NCBI RefSeq assembly: GCF_902652685.1
Contig: NZ_CACRUY010000021.1
Coordinates: 1-64,000, forward strand
Direction of reading: 5' to 3'
Origin: Mycobacterium sp. Marseille-P9652
GTDB lineage: Bacteria; Actinomycetota; Actinomycetes; Mycobacteriales; Mycobacteriaceae
DNA: 64,000 nucleotides
Numbering within the stretch: position 1 is the first letter of the stretch; each line of letters starts with the position of its first letter. Of this stretch, positions 1 through 7,829 are shown piece by piece. Both the position numbers and the translations under genes were made by a program. The notes beneath the pieces are model-generated. The model worked only from the letters and a program-made list of their open reading frames with translations. It did not search any database and had not been told where the DNA came from.

Positions 1-1
1 C

Positions 2-565
2 CGCCCGCACACCGGGCGAGGCGGGGACGGTGGCCCGGCACCCGCGGCCGAAGTCTGCGCGACCAGCGCCCCGCTCACCGACATGGCCGGCGTCCCGCTG
101 GTGGTACCCGGTCCGGTTCCGGTGGTGCCCGCCGGTGCGCCGCTGATCGCGCTCGGGCCGCCCGTCCCGGTGGGCGCACCCGTCCCGGTGGGCGCGCCCG
201 TGCCCGTCGGCGCGCCCGTGCCCGTCGGCGCGCCCGTGCCCGTCGGCGCGCCCGTGCCCGTCGGCGCGCCCATCCCGGTCGGCGCACCCGTGCCCGTCGG
301 CGCGCCCATCCCGGTCGGCGCACCCGTGCCCGTGGGCGCGCCCATCCCGGTCGGCGCGCCGGTGCCCGTCGGCGCCCCGGTGCCGGTGGTGCCCGTCGGC
401 GCTCCGCTGATCGCACTCGCCGGTGGGCCCGTCGAAGGGGCCGCGCCGGCCGGTGCCGCCCCGATCATCGACATGTCCGGCACCGGCAAGGGCGCGCCGA
501 CCGGTCCGGCCCCGGCCGGCGGCCCCGTCGCCGGTCAGCCGCTGCCCGCGGGTCCCGCCCGCTGA
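2..565 (+). CDS. Pro-Gly-Val-Ala-rich repeat protein, C-terminal part (Rv1435c-like)
   Basis: This open frame enters from the left edge, so only the C-terminal ~187 residues are visible and no start or signal peptide can be judged. The visible part begins with an ordinary stretch containing one Cys, then a low-complexity tract with twelve six-residue units of the PVPVGA/PIPVGA type, then an Ala/Gly/Pro-rich tail. The motif GAPLIAL occurs once just before and once just after the repeat block. Position next to the Rv1433-like transpeptidase and the composition match M. tuberculosis Rv1435c, described there as a probable secreted Pro-Gly-Val-rich protein. Function is unknown; an extended secreted or wall-associated polypeptide is an inference from the composition. 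A long Arg-rich frame on the opposite strand is a shadow of the repeat. Confidence 0.8.
   Translation, partial: RPHTGRGGDGGPAPAAEVCATSAPLTDMAGVPLVVPGPVPVVPAGAPLIALGPPVPVGAPVPVGAPVPVGAPVPVGAPVPVGAPVPVGAPIPVGAPVPVGAPIPVGAPVPVGAPIPVGAPVPVGAPVPVVPVGAPLIALAGGPVEGAAPAGAAPIIDMSGTGKGAPTGPAPAGGPVAGQPLPAGPAR
161..376 (+). repeat. 18-bp in-frame tandem repeat encoding 12 PVPVGA-type units
   Basis: Twelve consecutive 18-bp units lie in frame inside the Pro-Gly-Val-rich gene. Units 1-6 encode Val at the second position; units 7-12 alternate Ile and Val, so the second half looks like a 36-bp higher-order unit copied three times. Codon choice inside units varies (GTC/GTG, CCG/CCC), which separates older from newer copies. 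Unit length is a multiple of three, so copy-number change would alter only protein length. Confidence 0.93.
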
Positions 566-582
566 GCCCGATCAACCGCCGC

Positions 583-614
583 ACGGACCCGCTGGGAGCT
601 CCCAGCGGGTCCGT
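583..614. terminator. Perfect hairpin between two convergent genes
   Basis: A perfect 14-bp inverted repeat, ACGGACCCGCTGGG and its complement, flanks an AGCT loop. It begins 18 bp after the stop of the Pro-Gly-Val-rich gene and lies between it and the convergent transpeptidase gene. No long U-tract follows, as is usual for mycobacterial intrinsic terminators. The symmetry means it could act in both directions. Confidence 0.8.
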
Positions 615-756
615 TCATTTCGGGGCCTGCTGATGGTTGCGGTGACCTGGCCACACTCGCGACGTGAGCCTTATGCGCCTAGCGCGCGGAAGAGTCGGGA
701 ACGCCTGCGAGACAAGGGGTTGCGAGGCGCTCGCGGAAGGACCGTCGTCCGGTCGT

Positions 757-1644
757 CTAGCTGGGCGGGGCTTCCCAGAGCAGCGGTGGCTGCGGCCGCG
801 GCGGCTGCTGCGGCTGCGGCGGTTGCTGCACCGACTCCGGCGCCGCTTCCTGCACGATCACCGGGTCGCCGACATTGACCGTGTTGTAGTACCACTCGGC
901 GTCCTCGGGGCTCAGGCTGATGCACCCGTGGCTGACGTTGTCCAGGCCCATCGCGTTCACGGCCCACGGAGCCGCATGCACGTACAGCCCATGGTTGGTG
1001 ATGCGCACCGCGTAGTCCACCGGGATCCGGTAGCCGTCGGGGGCATCGACGGGGATTCCGACGCTGCTCGAGTCCATGGTGACCGTGCGTCGCTTGTCCA
1101 GGACGGTGTAGGAACCGACCGGCGTCGGGTACTCCGGCCGGCCCATCGAGGCCGGAAGCACGCCCGGTTCGCCCAAGTGGGGTCGGTGATGCGGCGCCGG
1201 CAACGACTGCGGCGGTCCCGCCTCGACGCCGTCGATGGTCACGGTGAACGTGTGATCAGAGATGTTGGCCACTCCGAGAACCTTGGGGCCGGTGTGGAAT
1301 TCAGTGGACAATCCGCCCACCGACAGCGCCACCGTGGTGTGCGGCGGCCAGTACCGATCGGGAACCCACTGCACCACGTCGTTGTCGACCCACTCGTACC
1401 TTCCGGTCATCGGGGGCGCGGACCTGACCTCGATGGTGCGCTCGGCGGCGCGCCGGTCTGCCACGGGGCCGCTGAACCTCACCACCACCGGGTACGCGAC
1501 ACCCACGACCGCGCCACGCGCGGGCAGGACCGAGGCGACGGTGAATCCGTACGACCTGTTCGCCGCGGCCTGGCTTACGCCGGGCGCCGCGGCCACGCTC
1601 GCAGCGATTCCGATCACGGCAAGAGCGCGCCGAATTACCGCCAT
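757..1644 (-). CDS. L,D-transpeptidase, secreted (Rv1433 / LdtMt3-like)
   Basis: Forms or remodels 3-3 cross-links in peptidoglycan outside the membrane, or anchors proteins to it. From the ATG at 1644 the 295-residue product starts with a signal peptide (Ala-rich hydrophobic stretch ending near SQA), followed by an Ig-like region (~30-120) and the YkuD catalytic domain (~125-265). The catalytic motif VSHGCISLSP is intact with the nucleophile near Cys241, and an upstream HGLYVHA segment supplies the conserved His. The C-terminus is an unusual Pro/Gln-rich tail. The frame stays open upstream, but the inner ATG has an AGAGGA site and a proper signal sequence, so it is preferred. Converges with the Pro-Gly-Val-rich gene. 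Confidence 0.92.
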   Translation of the reverse strand: MAVIRRALAVIGIAASVAAAPGVSQAAANRSYGFTVASVLPARGAVVGVAYPVVVRFSGPVADRRAAERTIEVRSAPPMTGRYEWVDNDVVQWVPDRYWPPHTTVALSVGGLSTEFHTGPKVLGVANISDHTFTVTIDGVEAGPPQSLPAPHHRPHLGEPGVLPASMGRPEYPTPVGSYTVLDKRRTVTMDSSSVGIPVDAPDGYRIPVDYAVRITNHGLYVHAAPWAVNAMGLDNVSHGCISLSPEDAEWYYNTVNVGDPVIVQEAAPESVQQPPQPQQPPRPQPPLLWEAPPS

Positions 1645-1682
1645 GGCCCCTATTCCTCTTAACTGACAAGGTTGCAATAGCC

Positions 1683-1688
1683 ATGGTA
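1683..1688 (-). promoter_or_regulatory. Possible -10 box (TACCAT) for the L,D-transpeptidase
   Basis: On the minus strand a TACCAT hexamer lies about 38 bp before the chosen start, which would give a short leader containing the AGAGGA ribosome site. No convincing -35 element is visible, so this is only a candidate. Confidence 0.3.
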
Positions 1689-1782
1689 TGGGGGCCGTGA
1701 GCTGCGGAAGTGCAAGGGCGCGTGCGCAATTGGTCAAGACTCGGTCACGGTTCGGCCACGGCGAGCCTGCGCCGGAATGCGG

Positions 1783-3210
1783 TCAGTGACCGCCCCGCTT
1801 GCGCAGCCACTTCAGCGCCGACTCGGCGGCGTAGTAGCCGCACAGCCCGTGGACGCCCGCCCCCGGCGGTGTGGACTGCGAACAGAGGTACACCCCCGGC
1901 ACGCCGATCGTGTACGGGTCGACGGCGATCCGCGGGCGGAAGATGACCTGCAGCCCGTCGTTGGAGCCGCCGATGATGTCGCCGCCGATGAAGTTGGGGT
2001 TGTAGGCCTGCAGTTCGGCCGTGCTCTTGCTGACCGTGGCGACGACACGGTCGCGAAATCCCGGCGCGAACCGCTCGATCTGGTCGACGACGGCGTTGGT
2101 CGCGTCCCCGGTGTAACCGAACGGCACGTGCGCATAGGCCCAGACCGGGTGGACGTTGCCCGCCGAGCGCGACGGGTCGGCCACGTACTGCTGCCCGACG
2201 AGCACGAACGGCCGCGGCACCATCTTGCCTTGTGCGCGTTGACGTTCGGTGTCGGCCACCTCGTCGAATGTGCCGCCGAGGTGGACGGTGCCGGCGCGGC
2301 CGCAGTCCGGATTGGTCCACGGGATGTCGCCCTCGATGGCGAAGTCGACCTTGAACGCCGACGACCCCTCGCGGTAACGCTCGAAGGACCGCCTGATGCG
2401 GGCGGGCATGGCGTCGCCGTAGATCCGCAGCGCCAGGGCCGGGCTGAGGTCGAGCATCACCAGGTCGGCGTAGGGGATGTCACCGCGGTCGTTGACCGTC
2501 ACCCCGGTGCTCACGCTCCCGCCGTGCTCCTCCAGGGCCGCCGCCAGCGCCCTGGTGATCGCCCCCGAGCCGCCCTCGGCGACTGGCCAGCCGTACCGGT
2601 GCCCGCTGGCCAGGATCATCAGCCCGAGCGACGCGGTGAGCGGCCGGTCCAGGCGGGTGTAGACGTGCGCGGCCGAGCCGCCGAACAGCGCACGCGCCTG
2701 TTCGGTGCGGAACCACCGGGCCATCACGGTGGCGGGGAGCAGCGCGCGCGGCCCGAACCCGGCGAGGCGAACGGGGTGCCGCGGCACGTTGATCACCGGG
2801 CGCATCAGGTCTTCGGCCAGGGCGTCGAACCCGGAGGCGAGGTCCCCGACGGCGCGGCGCCACCGCGTGGCGTCGGGTCCCATGCCGGCCGTCGTGCGCT
2901 CTAGCGACTGGTACAGCAGGCCGGCGCTGCCGTCGTCGAGCGGGTGCGCGCAGTCGATTTCCGGCCACTTCCACGTCAGGCCGTAGCGCTGCAGGCCGAC
3001 CTCTTTCCAGAACGGCGACCCGATCCCCAGCGGGTGAAACGCCGAGCAGTGGTCGTGGATGACGCCCGGCACCGTCAACTCACCCGAGCGCGCTCCCCCG
3101 CCGATCCTGTCGCGCGCCTCGAGCACCTGGACGTCGACGCCGTGCCGCGCGAGGTGCAGCGCCGCGGCCAGGCCGTTGGGCCCGGCCCCGACCACGACCG
3201 CCGTGGTCAT
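1783..3210 (-). CDS. FAD-dependent oxidoreductase, phytoene dehydrogenase-like (Rv1432-like)
   Basis: A 475-residue flavoprotein of the phytoene desaturase / amine oxidase class. The N-terminus carries the dinucleotide-binding fold VVVGAGPNGLAAALHLA followed by an acidic end of strand 2 (LEARDRIGGGAR), the classical GxGxxG-plus-Glu signature. The C-terminal region has the second FAD contact near PGVYLCSQSTPPGAGVHG. Substrate is unknown; carotenoid, polyprenyl or lipid desaturation or isomerisation are family possibilities. The ATG at 3210 overlaps the upstream membrane-protein stop (ATGA), which fixes the start and implies translational coupling. The longer upstream frame is Arg-rich shadow. 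Size agrees with M. tuberculosis Rv1432 (about 473 residues). Confidence 0.88.
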   Translation of the reverse strand: MTTAVVVGAGPNGLAAALHLARHGVDVQVLEARDRIGGGARSGELTVPGVIHDHCSAFHPLGIGSPFWKEVGLQRYGLTWKWPEIDCAHPLDDGSAGLLYQSLERTTAGMGPDATRWRRAVGDLASGFDALAEDLMRPVINVPRHPVRLAGFGPRALLPATVMARWFRTEQARALFGGSAAHVYTRLDRPLTASLGLMILASGHRYGWPVAEGGSGAITRALAAALEEHGGSVSTGVTVNDRGDIPYADLVMLDLSPALALRIYGDAMPARIRRSFERYREGSSAFKVDFAIEGDIPWTNPDCGRAGTVHLGGTFDEVADTERQRAQGKMVPRPFVLVGQQYVADPSRSAGNVHPVWAYAHVPFGYTGDATNAVVDQIERFAPGFRDRVVATVSKSTAELQAYNPNFIGGDIIGGSNDGLQVIFRPRIAVDPYTIGVPGVYLCSQSTPPGAGVHGLCGYYAAESALKWLRKRGGH

Positions 3211-4955
3211 CGCGCGCTGCGTTGAGTCGTCACGTGGACGGGCAACTCGTCGCCGGGTTCGGGCCAGGGGTTGCGGGTCAGCATGTCCTTGACGTCGACG
3301 TAGCCTTCCTCGATCAGGCCGCGCTCGGCGTCGAAGATGCGGTACCACTGCTTCTGGATGTGGATCGGCTGGCCCTCGAGGACGATCACGCGGACGTCGC
3401 CGTCCTCAAAGCCGCACCGGCGCTGCACCGCTTCCAGGAGCTGCTCGTTGTGCAGGTGGCCCTCGCCGAAGTTCCACCCGACGAGCGGCCCGGCGACGAT
3501 CTCGCCCTCCCGGATCTTGTACTCGGACTCGTCGTCGATCGCGTGCGGCAGCAGGGCGTTGAGCGCCCGGCCGTGCACGTGCATCGCCCGGAAGGCGGCC
3601 GTCTTGTCGGCCATGATCTCCGCGGTCTCCGGGTCGTACAGCCGCGCAAGCTGATTCACGACCAACGCGGAGCTCTTGACGACCTCGGCGTCGATCTTCT
3701 CCTCGGCGCCCGCGCGGAAACACCACACGCTGGAGGCCCAGTTGCCGGCGTAATACCGCATCGCGGGGAGGAACGAAATCTTCTTGGGGAACATGTTTCC
3801 CGCGATCACGAACGCCACCACGACGATAATGAGGGCCAACAACACCGGTGAGCGGAGGTCGGTCGCCCGGATCGAAGCGTAGTGCCCAAACAGGTAGAAC
3901 AGCGAGAAGATGAAGAAGACGTTCCACTCCAACGGAACCCCCATCGGGAGGTTGGAGATGATGTTGAGGTGGAAGATCACCATGAACCCGATGAGGAACC
4001 ATCGCCACGGGTGATCCCCGGCGAAGAAGACCAGCACGGTGGGGACCACGAATTCGGCCGTGGTGCCGCCGACGTGGGCCATCAGCTTGGGCAACCAAGA
4101 GGGGCGCAGGTCGTTGACGTGGTCGCGGTACAGCATGTGTTTGATCGGGTTGAACAGCTTGGGCCGCAGCAGCGCGTTGTTGCTCGTCATCACCGCCACC
4201 ACGTAGGGGAAGTGGTGGTTGAGCTTGGAAGTCGCTGCGCCCCACCACAACAACAGCATGATGATCTTGTAGGCCGCGATCTGGTCGGTGAACGGGAAGA
4301 AGAACACCAATAGCTTCAGCCAGTAGTGTTCGCCGCGGGCCGCCAGGAAGATGGTCTTGTCCCGCAGGCCCAGTAGCGCCAGCGCGACGATCGTCGGGAT
4401 GACCCTGACGGGGTCGATCAGGCCGACGTCGCCGGCGGCGGTCACGGGCCCGCCGTGACCGGGAGACAGCAGCGCCCAGACTCCGCCGCCCAGCACGATC
4501 GCGTACAGGGCGACGTCGAACACGGTGCGTCTGTCACCGGCGGTGAACGGAACCTTGCCCGGCCAGGCGGGCAACCGAATAGTGTTGGGCCGCAACCAGT
4601 ACAGGATGCCCCCGATCGGCGGCATGAATCGCCCGGTCAGCGGCCCGGATCCGCAGCCCAGGCCCGTCACCTCGAACAGCAGCGTGAAGACGATGACCTT
4701 CTGGTACACGATCGGTTGCGTCCACCAGTCACCGATGCGGCTCAGGCCGCCGAGGCCCGGGGTCAGCGAGATGATCGCGGCGGGCACCGCGACGTACAGC
4801 GCGATCTTGATCAGGTACAGCAGGTACACCGCGTACGGAGTCCCGAAGCCGTGTTCGGCCCAGTGCCGGGTGACGACCTGCAGCCGGGTGGCCCGGGGCA
4901 GGGTCGGCCAGGTCTTGTGATCGACGTCCGGGAGTTCTGGTGCCATGAATCCCAT
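3207..4955 (-). CDS. Conserved mycobacterial multi-pass membrane protein (Rv1431-like)
   Basis: The 582-residue product has a short hydrophilic N-terminus and then repeated hydrophobic segments from about residue 50 to 390 (for example near AALYVAVPAAIISL and NIISNLPMGVPLEWNVFF), followed by a soluble C-terminal third. I recognise it as the Rv1431 family, which I recall as DUF3556; function is unknown. The start at 4955 follows a GAAAGAGGA ribosome site; an upstream extension lacks one. It is coupled by ATGA overlap to the FAD oxidoreductase, so the two probably form one membrane-associated redox unit acting on a hydrophobic substrate (inference). The soluble tail, rich in charged residues, could be the docking surface. 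Confidence 0.85.
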   Translation of the reverse strand: MGFMAPELPDVDHKTWPTLPRATRLQVVTRHWAEHGFGTPYAVYLLYLIKIALYVAVPAAIISLTPGLGGLSRIGDWWTQPIVYQKVIVFTLLFEVTGLGCGSGPLTGRFMPPIGGILYWLRPNTIRLPAWPGKVPFTAGDRRTVFDVALYAIVLGGGVWALLSPGHGGPVTAAGDVGLIDPVRVIPTIVALALLGLRDKTIFLAARGEHYWLKLLVFFFPFTDQIAAYKIIMLLLWWGAATSKLNHHFPYVVAVMTSNNALLRPKLFNPIKHMLYRDHVNDLRPSWLPKLMAHVGGTTAEFVVPTVLVFFAGDHPWRWFLIGFMVIFHLNIISNLPMGVPLEWNVFFIFSLFYLFGHYASIRATDLRSPVLLALIIVVVAFVIAGNMFPKKISFLPAMRYYAGNWASSVWCFRAGAEEKIDAEVVKSSALVVNQLARLYDPETAEIMADKTAAFRAMHVHGRALNALLPHAIDDESEYKIREGEIVAGPLVGWNFGEGHLHNEQLLEAVQRRCGFEDGDVRVIVLEGQPIHIQKQWYRIFDAERGLIEEGYVDVKDMLTRNPWPEPGDELPVHVTTQRSAR

Positions 4956-5097
4956 GGGGTCCTCTTTCGGGATCGGATCTATGTGGCCGACAGGGTGAGT
5001 CGCCGATGCCAGCAACGATATCCGCGTGCGTGGATCACACACCATATGCCGGGGCGACGAAGCTCACAGCGGCCTTTGTGCGCTCCGCACGAATGCA

Positions 5098-6351
5098 CTA
5101 CCCGGGCGCGCGCAGGACCCCTGGAGCCATCCAGCGGCACGCCTCCAGCGCCACCTGCACCTTGAGCACCGCATCGGGATCGTCGAAGCTCAGCCCGCAG
5201 AGTTCCGTCGCCTGCGCCACCCGATATTGAATCGTGTTGCGGTGCAGGATCATCGCGTCGGCGGTCGCCACATAGCTGCGGTTGCGGGCCAGGAACTCGC
5301 GCAGGGTTTCCCGCAGCAAGCGCGTGCGTTCGTCGTCGACGCCGAGCTCCCCCAGCACGTCACCGACGAAGGCCCGCAGATCCTCGAGATCACCGGCCAT
5401 CAGGGCGGTGGGCGCCACCTCCCGGTAGAAGGTGAGGCGGGCGGGCCGATGGCCGCCGGCCAGCGCGAGCGCCTTCACCCGCTCGGCCCGCCTCATCGAT
5501 TGCCGGAAGCCGACCAGCCCGTCGCTCACGTCACCGAAGGCCACGTGCACCTTGATCCCGGCCTTCTCGACCGCTGAGCGCACCCGCGACGTGGACGCCA
5601 GTTCCGCCGAGCGCACCGAAAACCACAGCCGCGCCTCGCGTTCGTCGGTGGGCACCATGAGCGCGGGGCCGATCGCGCCCAGTGCCGTGGCCAGCACCGA
5701 CCGCGCTCGGTCGAACAACTCCACCACCTCCGGGGTGGGCACGTCGGCGTCCGCCCACAGCACCGCCGCGATGTGCGTTCCGCCCAATCGGTAGCCCAAC
5801 GCCTCCTCCGCGCGGGTGACATCGATCGGGTTGCCGGCGATCACCTGGCCGACCCACTGCTGGCGCAGGCCGCTGCGCCGGCTGACCCACCGGTCGCGTT
5901 CCCGTTCGTAGGCCACGCCGACCTGGTCGCATACCAGGTCGATCCAGCGCGCCGACCGGTTCACCAGCTCCACGATCGCCGCCACCCGGTCGTGGCCCGG
6001 CAGCGCGGAGGCGTGTCGCATGGCGGCGTCCAGGAAGCGCGCATGTCCGATCCGATACGCCCGGATCAACGCCGACAGGGGGACGTCGCGCTGCGCGAGC
6101 GTGCGCGCATACCCCAGCGCCGCGGCCGGCGCTCCCGGCGGGATCTCCGGCGCGTCCAGATCGAGGTAATGGATTGCCGCCACGACGTTTTCGGTGATGC
6201 TCGCCCTCAACAGGTCCGCGAGGCGGGCGTCGTGGTCCAGCGCCCGGATCTGCGTCAGGGTCACGGCGACGAGATCGGCGATGAAGTCCTCGCGATCGGC
6301 GTACATCTGCCGGGCCACCACCGAGACCGGCGGGCCGCCGACGCCGGTCAC
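5098..6351 (-). CDS. PucR-type transcriptional regulator (Rv1429-like)
   Basis: A 417-residue regulator. The last ~60 residues hold the PucR-type helix-turn-helix (ATADAMILHRNTIQYRV), typical of activators in which the DNA-binding domain is C-terminal. The centre (~170-290) resembles the GGDEF-like ligand module found in this class, and the N-terminal ~160 residues are a helical sensor region. The effector is unknown. The GTG at 6351 gives the expected size and has a GAGG site; an internal ATG at 6306 is an alternative. It follows the small hypothetical gene at 6382-6816 by 30 bp on the same strand and may share its promoter. Confidence 0.83.
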   Translation of the reverse strand: MTGVGGPPVSVVARQMYADREDFIADLVAVTLTQIRALDHDARLADLLRASITENVVAAIHYLDLDAPEIPPGAPAAALGYARTLAQRDVPLSALIRAYRIGHARFLDAAMRHASALPGHDRVAAIVELVNRSARWIDLVCDQVGVAYERERDRWVSRRSGLRQQWVGQVIAGNPIDVTRAEEALGYRLGGTHIAAVLWADADVPTPEVVELFDRARSVLATALGAIGPALMVPTDEREARLWFSVRSAELASTSRVRSAVEKAGIKVHVAFGDVSDGLVGFRQSMRRAERVKALALAGGHRPARLTFYREVAPTALMAGDLEDLRAFVGDVLGELGVDDERTRLLRETLREFLARNRSYVATADAMILHRNTIQYRVAQATELCGLSFDDPDAVLKVQVALEACRWMAPGVLRAPG

Positions 6352-6381
6352 CTGCCCGCCTCAGACCGCGCCGGTGCCGGC

Positions 6382-6816
6382 CTAGCGGCCCGCGAGCGAC
6401 GGCGCGGTCTTCGTCGTGCCGTCCCCCGGGGCCCGACGCGGGAAGCGCCGTCGCAGGCTGTCGATCATGCCGTCAAGGGCCTGGCGATCCTGTTGTTCGG
6501 CGAACGTCATGCGGTTGAAGGTCCGGACGCCGTCCGCATCGCCCTTGGCCTCGGCGACCGCGACCGCCTTGCGGTACTCGTCGATCCGGTGGTCGATGAG
6601 CCGGCGGTTCTGGATGAGCAACCGCAGAAAGTAATCGGCCTGCTGGTGGTCCGCGGGCAGCTCCCCGCCGGGTGACGGGGCGGGGCTCCCGACGCCGGCG
6701 TGGCGCGGGACGCCGGCCGGACCCGGCCGGTGGACGCGCTGCTCACGGGGGTTGCGAGGGCCGCGCGTGACGCCGGGCCGGGCGCCGTGTCCGTGAGACA
6801 AACCTGCGAATTCCAT
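6382..6816 (-). CDS. Small hypothetical protein, disordered N-terminus and helical C-terminus
   Basis: A 144-residue protein I do not recognise. The first ~60 residues are rich in Pro, Gly, Arg and His and look disordered. Residues ~60-125 form a predicted charged helical segment with regularly spaced hydrophobics (DYFLRLLIQNRRLIDHR, RQALDGMIDSLRRRF), which could be a coiled coil or helical hairpin. No signal peptide or membrane segment is seen. The ATG at 6816 is supported by a GAGGAG site at a good distance; the longer frame upstream has none. Transcribed with the downstream PucR-type regulator and divergent from the acyltransferase. Confidence 0.68.
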   Translation of the reverse strand: MEFAGLSHGHGARPGVTRGPRNPREQRVHRPGPAGVPRHAGVGSPAPSPGGELPADHQQADYFLRLLIQNRRLIDHRIDEYRKAVAVAEAKGDADGVRTFNRMTFAEQQDRQALDGMIDSLRRRFPRRAPGDGTTKTAPSLAGR

Positions 6817-6944
6817 CGTGGTCTCCTCACTCGAGCGGGGCCTGCGGCCTGCGTGGGCCCTGGTGGGCCCTCGGTGGGCTTGGTAACCATAGCGCCAGTA
6901 TCCGGCGGGCACCATATGCCCTGGTCGCCCAATTTCCAAACGCG

Positions 6945-6976
6945 TTGACGGCGGCCCAGTGCCCGGTCGCTACCAT
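6945..6976 (+). promoter_or_regulatory. Candidate promoter for the acyltransferase-fadD12-lipO operon
   Basis: A TTGACG hexamer at 6945-6950 and TACCAT at 6971-6976 lie before the GTG start at 7023. The 20-bp spacing is longer than ideal. Transcription would begin near 6983, giving a leader of about 40 nt that contains the GAGGGGAG-type ribosome site. Confidence 0.4.
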
Positions 6977-7022
6977 CGATTCGACGCGGCGGCGCCGCCG
7001 GCCGGAGGCTCGAGGGGAGAAC

Positions 7023-7826
7023 GTGAGCGACAAGCCAGACACCGGGGACCTCGACAAGTTCGACCCCGGCATGACCCGGCGCATGGTCAGCGTGATGCGC
7101 CCGTTCCTCAAGACGTATTTCCGGTCGGAAGTCCGGGGCCTCGATTCGTTCCCGCCCGGCGGGGTTCTGGTCGTCGGCAACCACTCCGGTGGCATGTTCC
7201 CGATGGACGTCCCGGTGTTCAGCGTCGACTTCTACCAGAAGTTCGGCTACGACCGGCCGGTGTACACGCTGAGCCACGACATCTTGATGGCCGGCCCCAG
7301 CGGGCAGCTCCTCCGGCGCACCGGCTACATCCGCGCCAACCGGGCGAACGCCGACGCGGCGCTGCGCTCCGGCGGCGTCGTGATCGTCTTTCCGGGCGGC
7401 GACTACGACGCCTACCGGCCGACGCTGTCGGAGAACGTCATCGACTTCAACGGCCGCAAGGGCTACGTGAGGACGGCGATCGAGGCGGGCGTGCCCATCG
7501 TGCCGGCCGTGTCGATCGGCGGCCAGGAGACCCAGCTCTACCTGTCGCGGGGTACCTGGCTGGCCGAGCGCCTCGGCGTGAAACGCTTGCTGCGCAGCGA
7601 CATTCTGCCGATGTCGTTCGGCTTCCCGTTCGGGTTCAGCGCCGTCATCCCGCCCAATGTCCCGCTGCCGACGAAGATCGTGACGCAGGTGCTGCCGCCG
7701 ATCGACATCGCCGCGACGTTCGGCGACGACCCGGACATCGACGAGGTCGACGAGCACGTGCGGACGGTGATGCAGGAGGCCCTCACCGCGCTGGCCGCCA
7801 CGCGACGCTTCCCAATCCTGGGCTGA
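7023..7826 (+). CDS. Lysophospholipid acyltransferase-like protein (Rv1428c-like)
   Basis: A 267-residue member of the PlsC-like acyltransferase superfamily. Near residue 58 is GNHSGGMFPMD, which carries the motif-I His and a following Asp, though spaced more widely than the classical HX4D. FPGGDYDAYRP near residue 125 matches the glycerol-binding motif III type, and VPIVPAVSIGGQE resembles motif IV. It probably transfers an acyl chain to a lyso-lipid or another hydroxyl acceptor at the inner membrane face. The GTG start at 7023 has a GGGGAG site; the upstream frame extension lacks support. Only 3 bp separate it from fadD12, so acyl activation and transfer are likely linked. Confidence 0.85.
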   Translation: MSDKPDTGDLDKFDPGMTRRMVSVMRPFLKTYFRSEVRGLDSFPPGGVLVVGNHSGGMFPMDVPVFSVDFYQKFGYDRPVYTLSHDILMAGPSGQLLRRTGYIRANRANADAALRSGGVVIVFPGGDYDAYRPTLSENVIDFNGRKGYVRTAIEAGVPIVPAVSIGGQETQLYLSRGTWLAERLGVKRLLRSDILPMSFGFPFGFSAVIPPNVPLPTKIVTQVLPPIDIAATFGDDPDIDEVDEHVRTVMQEALTALAATRRFPILG

Positions 7827-7829
7827 CCC

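Noticed and set aside
161-376. Possible CRISPR array
   Set aside because: The repeats are contiguous 18-bp coding units without spacers, and no cas genes are nearby.
75-416. An Arg-rich minus-strand frame at the left edge
   Set aside because: It is the complement of the PVPVGA repeat; the plus-strand frame has the recognised protein family.
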